A stretch of DNA of 64,000 bases from Shewanella oneidensis MR-1 (GTDB lineage: Bacteria > Pseudomonadota > Gammaproteobacteria > Enterobacterales > Shewanellaceae). Location of the stretch: the NCBI RefSeq assembly GCF_000146165.2, contig NC_004347.2, positions 3,444,790 through 3,508,789 of the forward strand, read 5' to 3'. Position 1 is the stretch's first letter. The number at the start of each line of letters is the position of its first letter. Position numbers and translations under genes: made by a program. Positions 55,574 through 64,000 of the stretch are shown here, one piece after another. A model generated the notes under the pieces. The model searched no databases. It saw nothing but the letters and a program-made list of their open reading frames with translations, and was not told where the DNA came from.

Positions 55574-56191
55574 ATGCAACAAATCGTCCTCGCCAGTGGC
55601 AATAAAGGTAAACTTGCCGAATTCGATCAAATGCTCGCCGCCTATGGCGTAAAAGTGCTGCCACAGAGCCAATTTAACGTTAGCGAAGTTGCCGAAACGG
55701 GCACCACCTTTGTTGAAAACGCCATTATCAAAGCCAGACATGCGGCGCAAATCACAGGGCATGCAGCTATTGCCGATGACTCGGGATTAGAGGTCGATTT
55801 ACTCCAAGGTGTGCCGGGGATTTACTCTGCGCGCTATGCGGGGGAAAATGCCAAGGATCAAGATAATGTGTTAAAACTCTTAGACACATTAAAAGATTAT
55901 CCAGCGCCCCGCACAGCAAGATTCCAATGTGTTTTAGTCTATATGCGCCATGCCAAGGACCCGACCCCAATCATTTGCCAAGCCTCGTGGGAAGGCCAAA
56001 TCGATTTCGTGCAACGTGGTGACAACGGCCATGGTTACGATCCGATTTTTATTCCTGAGCACCACGATTGCAGCGCCGCCCAAATGAGCAGTGACGAGAA
56101 AAATACCCTGAGCCATCGTGGTAAAGCCTTAGTGCAACTGATTACTGCCATGCAGGAAAAAGGCGTATTTACCGACAGGAACGCCCAATAA
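55574..56191 (+). CDS. rdgB: XTP/dITP pyrophosphatase RdgB
   Basis: A 205-residue Ham1-family enzyme that removes non-canonical purine nucleotides. Motifs: VLASGNKGKLAEF, IADDSGLEVD, and NGHGYDPIFIP. The stop overlaps the hemW start (TAATG), so translation is coupled. Confidence 0.97.
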   Translation: MQQIVLASGNKGKLAEFDQMLAAYGVKVLPQSQFNVSEVAETGTTFVENAIIKARHAAQITGHAAIADDSGLEVDLLQGVPGIYSARYAGENAKDQDNVLKLLDTLKDYPAPRTARFQCVLVYMRHAKDPTPIICQASWEGQIDFVQRGDNGHGYDPIFIPEHHDCSAAQMSSDEKNTLSHRGKALVQLITAMQEKGVFTDRNAQ

Positions 56192-57348
56192 TGTCTGTGA
56201 ATGTGTCACCTCAGCTAACCTTACCGCCATTGAGCTTGTACATTCATATCCCATGGTGTGTACAAAAATGTCCTTACTGCGACTTTAACTCCCATGGGCA
56301 AAATGGTGAATTACCCCAGCAAGCCTATGTGGATGCTCTGCTGGCGGACTTACGCCAAGACTTGCACTTAGTACAAGGCCGTAAGCTACACACCATTTTT
56401 ATTGGTGGTGGAACGCCGTCTCTGTTTGATGCCAATCAAATCAAACGGATATTGGATGATGCCAATGCTCTCATTCCCTTTAGTGATGGCATTGAAATCA
56501 CCATGGAAGCCAACCCTGGCACCTTAGAGCACGATGACTTTAGCGCCTACCGCGCCGCTGGCGTAACGCGTTTATCCATTGGGGTGCAAAGTTTCTCCAA
56601 GGATAAGCTTAATCTCTTAGGCCGTATTCACGATCAAAATGAAGCCCAAACTGCCGCTCAAAAAGCCCGTCAAGCGGACTATTTAAGTTTTAATTTGGAT
56701 CTGATGCACGGACTTCCTAACCAAAGTTTTGAAGAAGCGATGGCGGATATAGATACCGCTGCATCCCTCAATCCACCGCATTTGTCTTGGTATCAACTAA
56801 CGATTGAGCCCAATACCTTGTTCCACTCTAAGCCACCACAACTTCCCGATGATGAAGATCTCTGGCAGATCTATGAACAAGGGCAACAAAAGCTAGCGGC
56901 TTTAGGTTATGAGCAGTATGAAATCTCGGCCTATGCCAAACCCGGTTATCAATGCCAGCATAACCTTAATTATTGGCAATTTGGCGATTATTTAGGCATA
57001 GGCTGTGGCGCCCACGGCAAAGTCACCTTACCCGAAGAAAATCGTATTATTCGCACGGTTAAAATCAAGCATCCGAAGGGCTATTTAACTGCCGATAATT
57101 ACACCTTCGAACAAACAGAAGTCGCGCAAGAAGATCGCGCACTCGAATATTTGATGAATCGTTTACGCCTAATGACGCCAATCCCTAAGCAAGAGTTTGA
57201 AGATAGAACGGGGTTGCCTCGAGATGTCTTGAAGGATGGGATGGAAAAGGCCAAACAACGGGGTTTACTCACCGAATCGGCCGAACACTGGCAATTAACC
57301 AATAAAGGTCACATGTTTGTGAATGATTTATTGACACAATTCTGCTAA
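56191..57348 (+). CDS. hemW: HemW, radical SAM heme chaperone
   Basis: A 385-residue radical SAM protein with CxxxCxxC cluster residues in HIPWCVQKCPYCDFNSHG, GGGTPSLF and the HemW-type heme-binding HNLNYW motif, which separates it from true HemN. It hands heme to acceptor proteins. An IS256-type element lies immediately after its stop codon; the target duplication starts inside the stop triplet and the coding sequence is intact. Confidence 0.95.
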   Translation: MSVNVSPQLTLPPLSLYIHIPWCVQKCPYCDFNSHGQNGELPQQAYVDALLADLRQDLHLVQGRKLHTIFIGGGTPSLFDANQIKRILDDANALIPFSDGIEITMEANPGTLEHDDFSAYRAAGVTRLSIGVQSFSKDKLNLLGRIHDQNEAQTAAQKARQADYLSFNLDLMHGLPNQSFEEAMADIDTAASLNPPHLSWYQLTIEPNTLFHSKPPQLPDDEDLWQIYEQGQQKLAALGYEQYEISAYAKPGYQCQHNLNYWQFGDYLGIGCGAHGKVTLPEENRIIRTVKIKHPKGYLTADNYTFEQTEVAQEDRALEYLMNRLRLMTPIPKQEFEDRTGLPRDVLKDGMEKAKQRGLLTESAEHWQLTNKGHMFVNDLLTQFC

Positions 57349-57354
57349 TAAGTC
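57347..57354. repeat. Target site duplication of the IS256-type element, left copy
   Basis: AATAAGTC (9 bp with the following G), repeated at 58649-58656. It includes the last two bases of the hemW stop codon. Confidence 0.85.
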
Positions 57355-58648
57355 GGTAGTGTTCAAATTTCTGTGTCATTTCTTTAAGCTATACCAAAAA
57401 GAGATGATTTATGACCACACCTACTTTTGATATCAATGCGGCCATTCAAGCACTACGTGAAGGTAAAGACCTCACCGGCAAGGATGGCATCTTAACCCCT
57501 TTGATTAAGCAACTCACTGAAGCGGCCTTGGCGGCTGAGCTGGATGGCCACTTGGCGAGCACTGAAGGCGCCAATCGTAAGAATGGCAAAACCACTAAAA
57601 CGGTTAAAAGCCCCCTTGGCAACTTCGAGTTGAACACACCCAGAGACAGGGCGGGCACCTTCGAACCTCAATTAGTCAAAAAGCACCAAACCCAACTTAC
57701 CGATGAAATGGAGCGTAAAATCATTGGCTTATTTTCATTAGGCTCCAGCTATCAAGATATTCGTGCGCATATCGAAGACATGTACGGCATGTCGGTGTCC
57801 AACGGCACGGTAAACGCCATTACTGACAAGTTACTCCCTGAGCTTCAAGCATGGCGGGAGCGCGAACTAGAGCCACTTTACCCCGTCATATGGCTCGATG
57901 CGATTCACTATAAAATCAAAGAGAACGGTCGCTTTATTAGCAAAGCGGTTTACACCATTTTGGCGCTTAACGTCGACGGTAAAAAAGAGCTATTAGGCTT
58001 ATATCTGTCGGATAATGAAGGGGCTCACCATTGGTTAAGCGTGCTAACCGACCTGTATAATCGCGGCGTTAAAGACATCCTCATCGCCTGCGTTGATGGC
58101 CTTAAAGGCTTTCCTGAAGCGATTGCAACCATTTACCCGCAGACGGAAGTACAGTTGTGTGTCATCCACCAAATTCGCAACTCGATGAAGTATGTTGCCT
58201 CTAAGCATCAAAAGGCCTTTATGGCGGATTTAAAGTGCGTTTATAAGGCCGCCACCTTGAATGCGGCCGAGATGGCATTGGATGAGCTGGAGACGAAATG
58301 GGGTGATAAATACCCCGTGGTGATTAAGTCATGGCGCAACAAATGGGCACTGCTATCGGTGTATTTCAAATACCCAGACTATGTCCGTACTGCCATCTAC
58401 ACCACCAATGCCGTTGAAGCGGTACATAGGCAATTCAGGAAGTTAACCAAAACGAAGGGCGGTTTTGCTAACGAGAACAGTTTACTCAAGCTGCTTTACG
58501 CAGGTATATTGAAGGCCTCTGAGCGCTGGACTCACCCCATCCAAAACTGGAATTTGACGCTATCACAGCTCTCAATCCATTTTGAGGGGCGCTTAGAAAA
58601 CCATATCGACCTGTGAAATTAACCTGACACAGAATTATGAACAGCCTC
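57355..58648 (+). mobile_element. IS256-family insertion sequence
   Basis: 1294 bp with imperfect 24-bp inverted repeats sharing TGTTCA-A-TTCTGTGTCA at the ends, and an 8-9-bp target duplication. It carries one intact transposase gene. It is inserted between hemW and the DUF885 gene. Confidence 0.9.
57411..58616 (+). CDS. IS256-type transposase
   Basis: A 401-residue mutator-type DDE transposase with D in VIWLDAIHYKIKENG, D in LIACVDGLKGFPEAI and E in TTNAVEAVHRQFRKLTK, plus CVIHQIRNSMKYV. The frame is complete, so the element may be active. Confidence 0.95.
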   Translation: MTTPTFDINAAIQALREGKDLTGKDGILTPLIKQLTEAALAAELDGHLASTEGANRKNGKTTKTVKSPLGNFELNTPRDRAGTFEPQLVKKHQTQLTDEMERKIIGLFSLGSSYQDIRAHIEDMYGMSVSNGTVNAITDKLLPELQAWRERELEPLYPVIWLDAIHYKIKENGRFISKAVYTILALNVDGKKELLGLYLSDNEGAHHWLSVLTDLYNRGVKDILIACVDGLKGFPEAIATIYPQTEVQLCVIHQIRNSMKYVASKHQKAFMADLKCVYKAATLNAAEMALDELETKWGDKYPVVIKSWRNKWALLSVYFKYPDYVRTAIYTTNAVEAVHRQFRKLTKTKGGFANENSLLKLLYAGILKASERWTHPIQNWNLTLSQLSIHFEGRLENHIDL

Positions 58649-58656
58649 AATAAGTC
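58649..58656. repeat. Target site duplication of the IS256-type element, right copy
   Basis: AATAAGTC, the match to 57347-57354. Confidence 0.85.
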
Positions 58657-58803
58657 GATTAAATATATTTAAAAAAATAATGTGTTAGCCTAACTCTTTC
58701 AGTAAAACATCGATAATGGCTAACACATTTTCTAACATTTATATTCATACATTTTCCCCCTGCTTCTTTAGAATTACCTGAACATTGTTAAGGAAGTCTG
58801 TTC

Positions 58804-60651
58804 ATGCCTATAAAAACGAACATCAGCTTAATCGCATTTGCCCTCACCACCCTACTAGCACTCCCAACAAGTGCAGTGCCCAGCTTAAATGACTCACATA
58901 ATGTAGCCAGTGCAAGTGTTACAGCCCAAAGCGAGTCAGAAAAAGCTAACGCCTTGTTTGAAACCATCTTCATGGAAAACATTATGGCGAGTCCAATAGC
59001 GCAAACCTATATGGGCATAAAGCAGGACTATGACAAGTGGGATGAAATTGGCGATGAGGCCGATGCACTCGAACTGGCACGCACCCAAAAACAATTAGCT
59101 GAAATTAATCAACTGGATGCAAGTAAGCTTGACCCGCAAACTCGCCTAAGCCTTGCACTACTAACACAAAACCTGAATAACGACATCAAAGACTATCAAT
59201 GGCGTTATCATACTTATCCCGTTAATCAGATGCGTGGTGGTCACTCGATGATCGCTTCTTTCCTGATTAATCAACATCAGATCACCGATGTCAGTGATGC
59301 TAAAGCCTATATCAGCCGCCTAAATGGGGTGCCCAAGCGCTTAACTCAATTGCAAAAAGCTCTCGAAGTTCGCGCAGAGAAAGGCATTATCGCCCCTAAG
59401 TTTGTGTTTGGTTATGTCATTTCTGATAGCCAAAACATTTTAAAAGGCGCGCCTTTTGATAAAAATGAAGACAGCGCATTACTCGCGGATTTTCGTAAAA
59501 AGGTCAAAGCTCTTAGCATCCCTGAAACAGAGAAAGCCCCACTGATAGCCGAAGCTGAAAAGGCACTCACCTCTCAGGTTGCACCGGCTTATAAGGCACT
59601 CATTTCGTATATTAAAACCTTAGAAGCCAAAGCTGATACCCGCGATGGGGTGTGGAAATTACCCGATGGTGACGCTTTTTATAACAATGCTCTTGCGCGC
59701 ACCACGACAACCGATATGACGGCGGATGAAATCCATCAACTCGGCCTTGCCGAAGTTGAACGTATCCATAATGAGATGCGTGCCATCATGAAAAAAGTGC
59801 ACTTTAACGGTACGCTGCAAGCATTCTTCGCCTTTATGCGTAACAATCCACAGTTCTATTATCCCAATACGCCGGAAGGTAAAGCGGCCTATTTAGCCGA
59901 TGCGACTCAACTCATAGATAATATGCACTCGCGCTTAGATGAGGTCTTTAAGGTCAAACCGAAGGCGGCAATGATCGTCAAACAGGTTGAATCCTTTAGA
60001 GAAAAATCTGCGGGTAAAGCCTTTTATGAACAACCTGCCCCCGATGGTTCTCGTCCAGGTAGCTACTACGCTAACCTCTACGATATGAAAGCCATGCCAA
60101 AGTATCAAATGGAAGCACTGGCCTATCACGAAGGGATCCCTGGGCACCATATGCAAATCGCTATCTCGCAAGAGCTTAAAGATATTCCTAAGTTCCGTAA
60201 GTTCGGTGGCTATACCGCCTATATCGAAGGCTGGGGACTGTACAGTGAGTCTTTCCCGAAAGAGATGGGTTTATATGCCGATCCTTATTCTGATTTTGGT
60301 CGACTGGCGATGGAGTTATGGCGCGCTTGCCGTCTAGTCGTCGATACCGGCATTCATGCAAAAAAATGGACCCGCGAACAAGGTATTGCCTATTACGTTG
60401 ACAATACGCCCAATGCAAAATCCGATGCGGTGAAAATGGTGGAGCGTCATATCGTGATGCCATCTCAAGCCACAGCCTATAAAGTCGGGATGATTAAGTT
60501 GCTCGAACTAAGACACAAAGCTGAAAAACAGCTAGGTGATAAATTTGATATCCGAGATTTCCATACCTTAATTTTGGCAAACGGCGCACTGCCTTTAGAT
60601 GTGCTTGAAGAGCATGTTAATCAATGGATTGCCAGCGTTAACAAAGCCTAA
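58804..60651 (+). CDS. DUF885 family exported metalloprotein
   Basis: A 615-residue protein with a signal peptide (LLALPTSA) and the DUF885 zinc-peptidase-like motif YHEGIPGHHMQ, a variant HExxxxHH arrangement, followed by an EGWGLYSE motif. The family is large, and members are usually annotated as putative peptidases; the substrate is unknown. It is preceded by AAGGAAG and followed by its own terminator. Confidence 0.9.
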   Translation: MPIKTNISLIAFALTTLLALPTSAVPSLNDSHNVASASVTAQSESEKANALFETIFMENIMASPIAQTYMGIKQDYDKWDEIGDEADALELARTQKQLAEINQLDASKLDPQTRLSLALLTQNLNNDIKDYQWRYHTYPVNQMRGGHSMIASFLINQHQITDVSDAKAYISRLNGVPKRLTQLQKALEVRAEKGIIAPKFVFGYVISDSQNILKGAPFDKNEDSALLADFRKKVKALSIPETEKAPLIAEAEKALTSQVAPAYKALISYIKTLEAKADTRDGVWKLPDGDAFYNNALARTTTTDMTADEIHQLGLAEVERIHNEMRAIMKKVHFNGTLQAFFAFMRNNPQFYYPNTPEGKAAYLADATQLIDNMHSRLDEVFKVKPKAAMIVKQVESFREKSAGKAFYEQPAPDGSRPGSYYANLYDMKAMPKYQMEALAYHEGIPGHHMQIAISQELKDIPKFRKFGGYTAYIEGWGLYSESFPKEMGLYADPYSDFGRLAMELWRACRLVVDTGIHAKKWTREQGIAYYVDNTPNAKSDAVKMVERHIVMPSQATAYKVGMIKLLELRHKAEKQLGDKFDIRDFHTLILANGALPLDVLEEHVNQWIASVNKA

Positions 60652-60726
60652 GCTTACAACCTTGGGAGGCTAACGCTAGTCTCCCTTGAACGCGGTTACG
60701 AATGAAATGATTAAATTGCAGCCAAT

Positions 60727-60756
60727 AAAAAAGCCACTATCAAGTGGCTTTTTTAT
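60727..60756 (+). terminator. Terminator after the DUF885 gene
   Basis: Stem AAAAGCCACT / AGTGGCTTTT with ATCA loop, then more T bases. Confidence 0.8.
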
Positions 60757-60893
60757 TGGATTTATCACCAGCTTGGTAATAAAACCCTATCTCACTGTGG
60801 ATCACTATATTTGATTTATTAAGCAAGCACTTAACACTCGGTGTGACTTTAGGGTACAGAGAGACAAAACTTGTTTCCCGCTGTTTTGCCATC

Positions 60894-60930
60894 ATAAAAA
60901 AATTACCTCAGCCGAGTTAAGCTGAGGTAA
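60894..60930 (-). terminator. Minus-strand terminator without an adjacent known gene
   Basis: Perfect 10-bp stem TTACCTCAGC / GCTGAGGTAA with an 8-base loop, followed on the minus strand by a run of T bases. It lies 349 bp past the LysR stop, so it probably ends a separate short transcript. Confidence 0.75.
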
Positions 60931-60969
60931 ACCAAAAACTAGGATGATGGTTTAAAAGCCAACATTGTT

Positions 60970-61047
60970 TTAGTTCGCAAACTTCTGCTGGCGGTGACTC
61001 GAAACTGCATTACTGCGGACCTGTACACTCATATCGAAAGGGGTCAT
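60970..61047 (-). CDS. Candidate 25-residue small protein
   Basis: Minus-strand frame beginning ATG-ACC-CCT and reading MTPFDMSVQVRSNAVS and then SHRQQKFAN. A TATACT hexamer (61058-61063) precedes it and a strong terminator follows 40 bases after its stop. The ribosome site is weak and no family is known, so it may instead be a small RNA. Speculative. Confidence 0.3.
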   Translation of the reverse strand: MTPFDMSVQVRSNAVSSHRQQKFAN

Positions 61048-61278
61048 TTCCAATAAAAGTATAGGACTCAGGTCATTCCGAATCATCTACCACCATTGTA
61101 TCCATTTAAGAACAGACCGCAATCCATCCGCAAAAAACTTGTTTAAGCAAAGGCTAAAAAACCAAGTTAAAATACAGCACAATCAAATCACAACCAATTG
61201 ATTTAAAACAAAATAAATTAACAACCAATACCAAACAAGGGTATTGGCGCGATTTTAAGAACAATGTTTCCAAAATTA

Positions 61279-62217
61279 CTAACGTTCACTGAAAAGCTCA
61301 GCATAAGGGATATCCCAATAAGGCGGGTTGCCGATATGGTCTTTAATAAACTCGATAAAGGCGCTGACCTTAGGCGCTAAATGCTTACGACGTGGATACA
61401 CCGCCTGTAGCGGTAGATGATGGGTCAATTGCCAATCTTTAAGCAGTGGTACTAAAGTTCCCTTGGCGATCTCATCTTCCATCAAATAGCTAGCGAGGTA
61501 AACAACCCCTAAGCCACTGATTGCGGCAGATTTTAACGCTGGTGCGTTATCCACTCTAAAGTTACCCGAGACACCAATCTCACAGTAATCATCGCCTTTC
61601 TTAAATTGCCACATGCTGTGTTCATGCCACTCACCTTGATAGACCAAACAGTTATGGTCAACCAATTGTTCAGGGCGCGACGGTTCGCCATGCTTAGCAA
61701 TATAATCGGGTGAAGCAACGAGTAAAAACTGACACTTCATCAAAGGACGTGCAACCATACCTAGCGGTAACTGCTCAGACATAGTTAGCAACAAATCTAA
61801 ACCTTCACTGACCACATCAACCTTATGATCAAGCAAACTGACTTGTAGCTCAAGCTCAGGGTGTTTTGCCATAAAGGAGGGTAAGGCTGGGATAATATGC
61901 ATAGCACCAAAGGATTGGGAAATCCCCACTTTTAGGACGCCACGGGTTGCATCGTTTAAGTTATGCACACTGGCAATCGCTTGCTCGGCATCGCGGAGCA
62001 ACTCCTCACCTTGCAGATATAACAAATGTCCAGCTTCGGTCAGGCTTAAGCTACGAGTTGTACGCTGGATCAATTGAACGCCAAGTCGATGCTCGAGATC
62101 GGCTACCTGCGTACTGACCTTAGATTTAGAGATCCCAAGCCTTCTTGCGGCGGCACTAAAACTTCCGGCTCTGGCCACATGAGTAAAAATCGCAATAGGT
62201 TCTAATAGTTCTAACAT
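61279..62217 (-). CDS. LysR-type transcriptional regulator
   Basis: A 312-residue regulator with an N-terminal winged helix (IAIFTHVARAGSFSAAARRLGISKSKVS, VADLEHRLGVQLIQRT) and a substrate-binding domain. It is of the group with the short, conserved GISKSKVSTQV helix. No convincing target was found; it stands alone, flanked by long noncoding stretches. The effector is unknown. Confidence 0.92.
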   Translation of the reverse strand: MLELLEPIAIFTHVARAGSFSAAARRLGISKSKVSTQVADLEHRLGVQLIQRTTRSLSLTEAGHLLYLQGEELLRDAEQAIASVHNLNDATRGVLKVGISQSFGAMHIIPALPSFMAKHPELELQVSLLDHKVDVVSEGLDLLLTMSEQLPLGMVARPLMKCQFLLVASPDYIAKHGEPSRPEQLVDHNCLVYQGEWHEHSMWQFKKGDDYCEIGVSGNFRVDNAPALKSAAISGLGVVYLASYLMEDEIAKGTLVPLLKDWQLTHHLPLQAVYPRRKHLAPKVSAFIEFIKDHIGNPPYWDIPYAELFSER

Positions 62218-62691
62218 GAAAGTCGCCTTAAGCAGTTTCGACAGTGATATAAACTTTCGGAATAGCGCAGGAATGCAGCATAAATGCCTTAAAGCATTCC
62301 ATAATGCCTTAATATCTCACAGCAAATGGGTTCGTTGTAGAGATTTAGACCGAAAAAGTCCGCTAAAGTAGAGTGTTTTATCTGACTGAGTTGCCAGCTT
62401 TTCATTATATTTTAAGAGTATATCAAACATTAGTCTTAAGAATGTAACATTCCGCACTAAATAGCCGCAAGCATTGGGATTCATTTCAAGGTGCTAGGTA
62501 TAACATTCCCCAAGAAAAAGCCCCAAACACCAAGGTGCTGGGGCGTTATCATTTACAAACAGCTTTAGGCGTTAAGACTCGCAGGCGGTCATCCCTCTGG
62601 GGCGAGTTTGAACTCATGATAACCTTGCAACCCATTGGGGAATGAGCTGTAGTCTGAAGCAATACAAGTCAGAACCCCTTGACTGCGGTGA
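62218..62691. other. 474-bp intergenic region
   Basis: Contains the yggN terminator (62514-62544) and presumably the promoter of the LysR gene. No gene recognised. Confidence 0.6.
62514..62544 (-). terminator. Terminator after yggN
   Basis: Stem GCCCCAGCACC / GGTGTTTGGGGC on the minus strand with one mismatch and bulge, followed by TTTTTCTT. Confidence 0.7.
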
Positions 62692-63513
62692 CTACTCGCG
62701 TAACTCATGGCTGGTATTTTGTGTCAACACATAAGGCGCTAACTCAGGTACGTCTTTACGTAACTGATTTTCCAGCACTAACAGACTTTCAAAACGTTCA
62801 CATAATCGGTCGGCTTTCGCTTCAAGCCCCTTAGATTGAGTTTCAACTTGCTGCTCAATATCTTGGCCAAGCTTATCCATTTTTTGTGAGAATGCATCCA
62901 TCTTAGCTTCGAATGACTCGCCATCACCAGAGAGCATTTGCCCACCAATATTCATCATTAGCGTACCGATGGAGTTTTGCATTAACTGCTCCATTTCCTG
63001 CTCAAATTCATCATTAAAGGTGCTTTGTATCGACTCATCGGTTGCCCCAAGGTAAAAACTATCTCCTTGTCTGTAAGCAACTGCATCAACACGTTTCTGC
63101 ACGCCCGCCATCATTTCGTCAAATTTAGCTCCCGCGACATCACCCATCAGCGGCGTTAAGGCCATACTCACCGCTTGGGAAGCCAATGCAACAGCTTCGT
63201 TCACTAATCCAATCACCTCAGGCACCTGAGTCGATACTTCATCGGCATATTGAGTGACTAGCTTTTTCTGCTTATCGGAGAGATTGACTTGCTTGCCTTC
63301 GACAAACAACTTGTCGACTTCGATGCGATATTTTTCGAGCCCTTTCTCACTCATCACAAGTTTTTTAGGTTCGACCTTAACATCATAATTAAGGGAGACG
63401 TCACAACGATCATGGATTTGTGGCTCGGTTTTCGCCTGCACTAACTGCAATCCGGAAATACCTAAAATAACGCCCGATAATGCCACTCCAGTTAATAGCG
63501 TATTTATCTTCAT
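62692..63513 (-). CDS. yggN: YggN family protein (DUF2884)
   Basis: A 273-residue exported protein (signal peptide ending near LVQA) rich in helical, Gln- and Glu-rich sequence with coiled-coil potential (MDAFSQKMDKLGQDIEQQVE). It belongs to the DUF2884/YggN family; the function is unknown. It lies between the LysR and glutaminase genes on the same strand as both. Confidence 0.85.
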   Translation of the reverse strand: MKINTLLTGVALSGVILGISGLQLVQAKTEPQIHDRCDVSLNYDVKVEPKKLVMSEKGLEKYRIEVDKLFVEGKQVNLSDKQKKLVTQYADEVSTQVPEVIGLVNEAVALASQAVSMALTPLMGDVAGAKFDEMMAGVQKRVDAVAYRQGDSFYLGATDESIQSTFNDEFEQEMEQLMQNSIGTLMMNIGGQMLSGDGESFEAKMDAFSQKMDKLGQDIEQQVETQSKGLEAKADRLCERFESLLVLENQLRKDVPELAPYVLTQNTSHELRE

Positions 63514-63689
63514 TGTTGTTCATCCTTTAATCTGAGGGATTTGACTAAGCTAACATGCTAAAAGACTAATAGCAGAAGACATGCCAACTTTGTAACAAGC
63601 TAATTAATATGGAGTTATAGAAATTAGCACCGATAGATGATTAGTGATTTTCACTAATCATTAGTCTAAGAGTGCTAGAAATAGGTAAA

Positions 63690-64000
63690 TCAGAAGATTG
63701 AACGTCCGAGACGCTGGCTTAGCTGTTCCAACATTGCTGTCCCAGCCAGGGAATTGCCTTGAGTGTCTAACTCGGGGGACCATACGCAAACTGATAATTC
63801 CCCGGGGATGACGGCAATAATGCCACCACCAACGCCACTTTTCCCCGGCATACCCACGCGATAGGCAAATTCACCTGCACCATCATATAAGCCTGACGTC
63901 GCTAACAACGCATTTAACTGGCGCGTCTGCACTTGGGAGATAAGCTCGGTGCCATCTAAGGTTTTGCCGCGATTAGCTAAATACAACATCGCCTTCGATA
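63690..64000 (-). CDS. glsA: Glutaminase (partial, C-terminal part)
   Basis: The last 103 or so residues of a GlsA-type glutaminase, which hydrolyses glutamine to glutamate and ammonia. Family motifs include [28 protein letters not shown] and [18 protein letters not shown]. It begins outside the window; the frame stays open to position 64000. Bacterial glutaminases of this type are cytoplasmic. Confidence 0.92.
   Translation of the reverse strand, partial: SKAMLYLANRGKTLDGTELISQVQTRQLNALLATSGLYDGAGEFAYRVGMPGKSGVGGGIIAVIPGELSVCVWSPELDTQGNSLAGTAMLEQLSQRLGRSIF

Larger units (their letters stand above)
60652..61278. other. 627-bp intergenic region with two terminators and a small frame
   Basis: Holds the DUF885 terminator (60727-60756), a minus-strand terminator (60894-60930) and between that and the LysR gene a possible small gene (60970-61047). 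The rest is AT-rich. Confidence 0.6.

Overview
The window looks like a chromosomal segment of a Shewanella species close to S. oneidensis. This rests on gene content and order: a periplasmic flavoprotein reductase with a tetrahaem cytochrome, GlyGly-CTERM proteins, the rlmN-pilW-rodZ-ispG-hisS-yfgM-bamB-der block, and the pilU/pilT-yggS-proC-yggT-yggU-rdgB-hemW block. It is an inference; no database was searched. I saw no rRNA, tRNA or CRISPR array.

1-3.3 kb: a possible anaerobic respiration locus, all on the minus strand. It encodes a Tat-exported fumarate-reductase-like flavoprotein, a small tetrahaem cytochrome c, and the N-terminal part of an exported histidine/phenylalanine ammonia-lyase homologue cut by the window edge. 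The lyase lacks the usual Ala-Ser-Gly prosthetic-group motif. 3.2-13.9 kb: a secretion/regulation module with a hybrid two-component kinase, a LuxR-type response regulator, and two large exported proteins that both end in GlyGly-CTERM tails. One of these is a PA-domain subtilase.

13.9-26.3 kb: conserved housekeeping genes for ribosome assembly (der), outer-membrane assembly (bamB), tRNA charging (hisS), isoprenoids (ispG), cell shape (rodZ), pili (pilW) and rRNA methylation (rlmN). A CBS-domain membrane protein and a nucleotidase without a signal peptide follow. 26.3-34.4 kb is accessory: a LysR-DoxX-pirin locus in which an IS1595-type element has split the pirin gene, three GNAT acetyltransferases, small proteins, and a chromosomal ParA plus small partner.

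34.5-46.4 kb: a solute-binding protein fused by operon structure to a membrane diguanylate cyclase, MtfA-like peptidase, an HDOD-GAF protein, threonine aldolase, an OmpA-like protein, MscS channel, exported thiol peroxidase, a TRIC-like membrane protein and a Fur-box-controlled small membrane protein. 46.5-57.3 kb is again conserved core (yciH, yqgE, ruvX, hemH, gpx, pilU, pilT, yggS to hemW). A complete IS256-type element sits exactly at the hemW stop codon. 58.8-64 kb: a DUF885 metalloprotein, a LysR regulator, a YggN family protein and the C-terminal part of glutaminase.

At least three related MITE-like elements (about 14.0, 32.0 and 47.0 kb) occupy intergenic spaces. The best-preserved copy has perfect 19-bp terminal inverted repeats.
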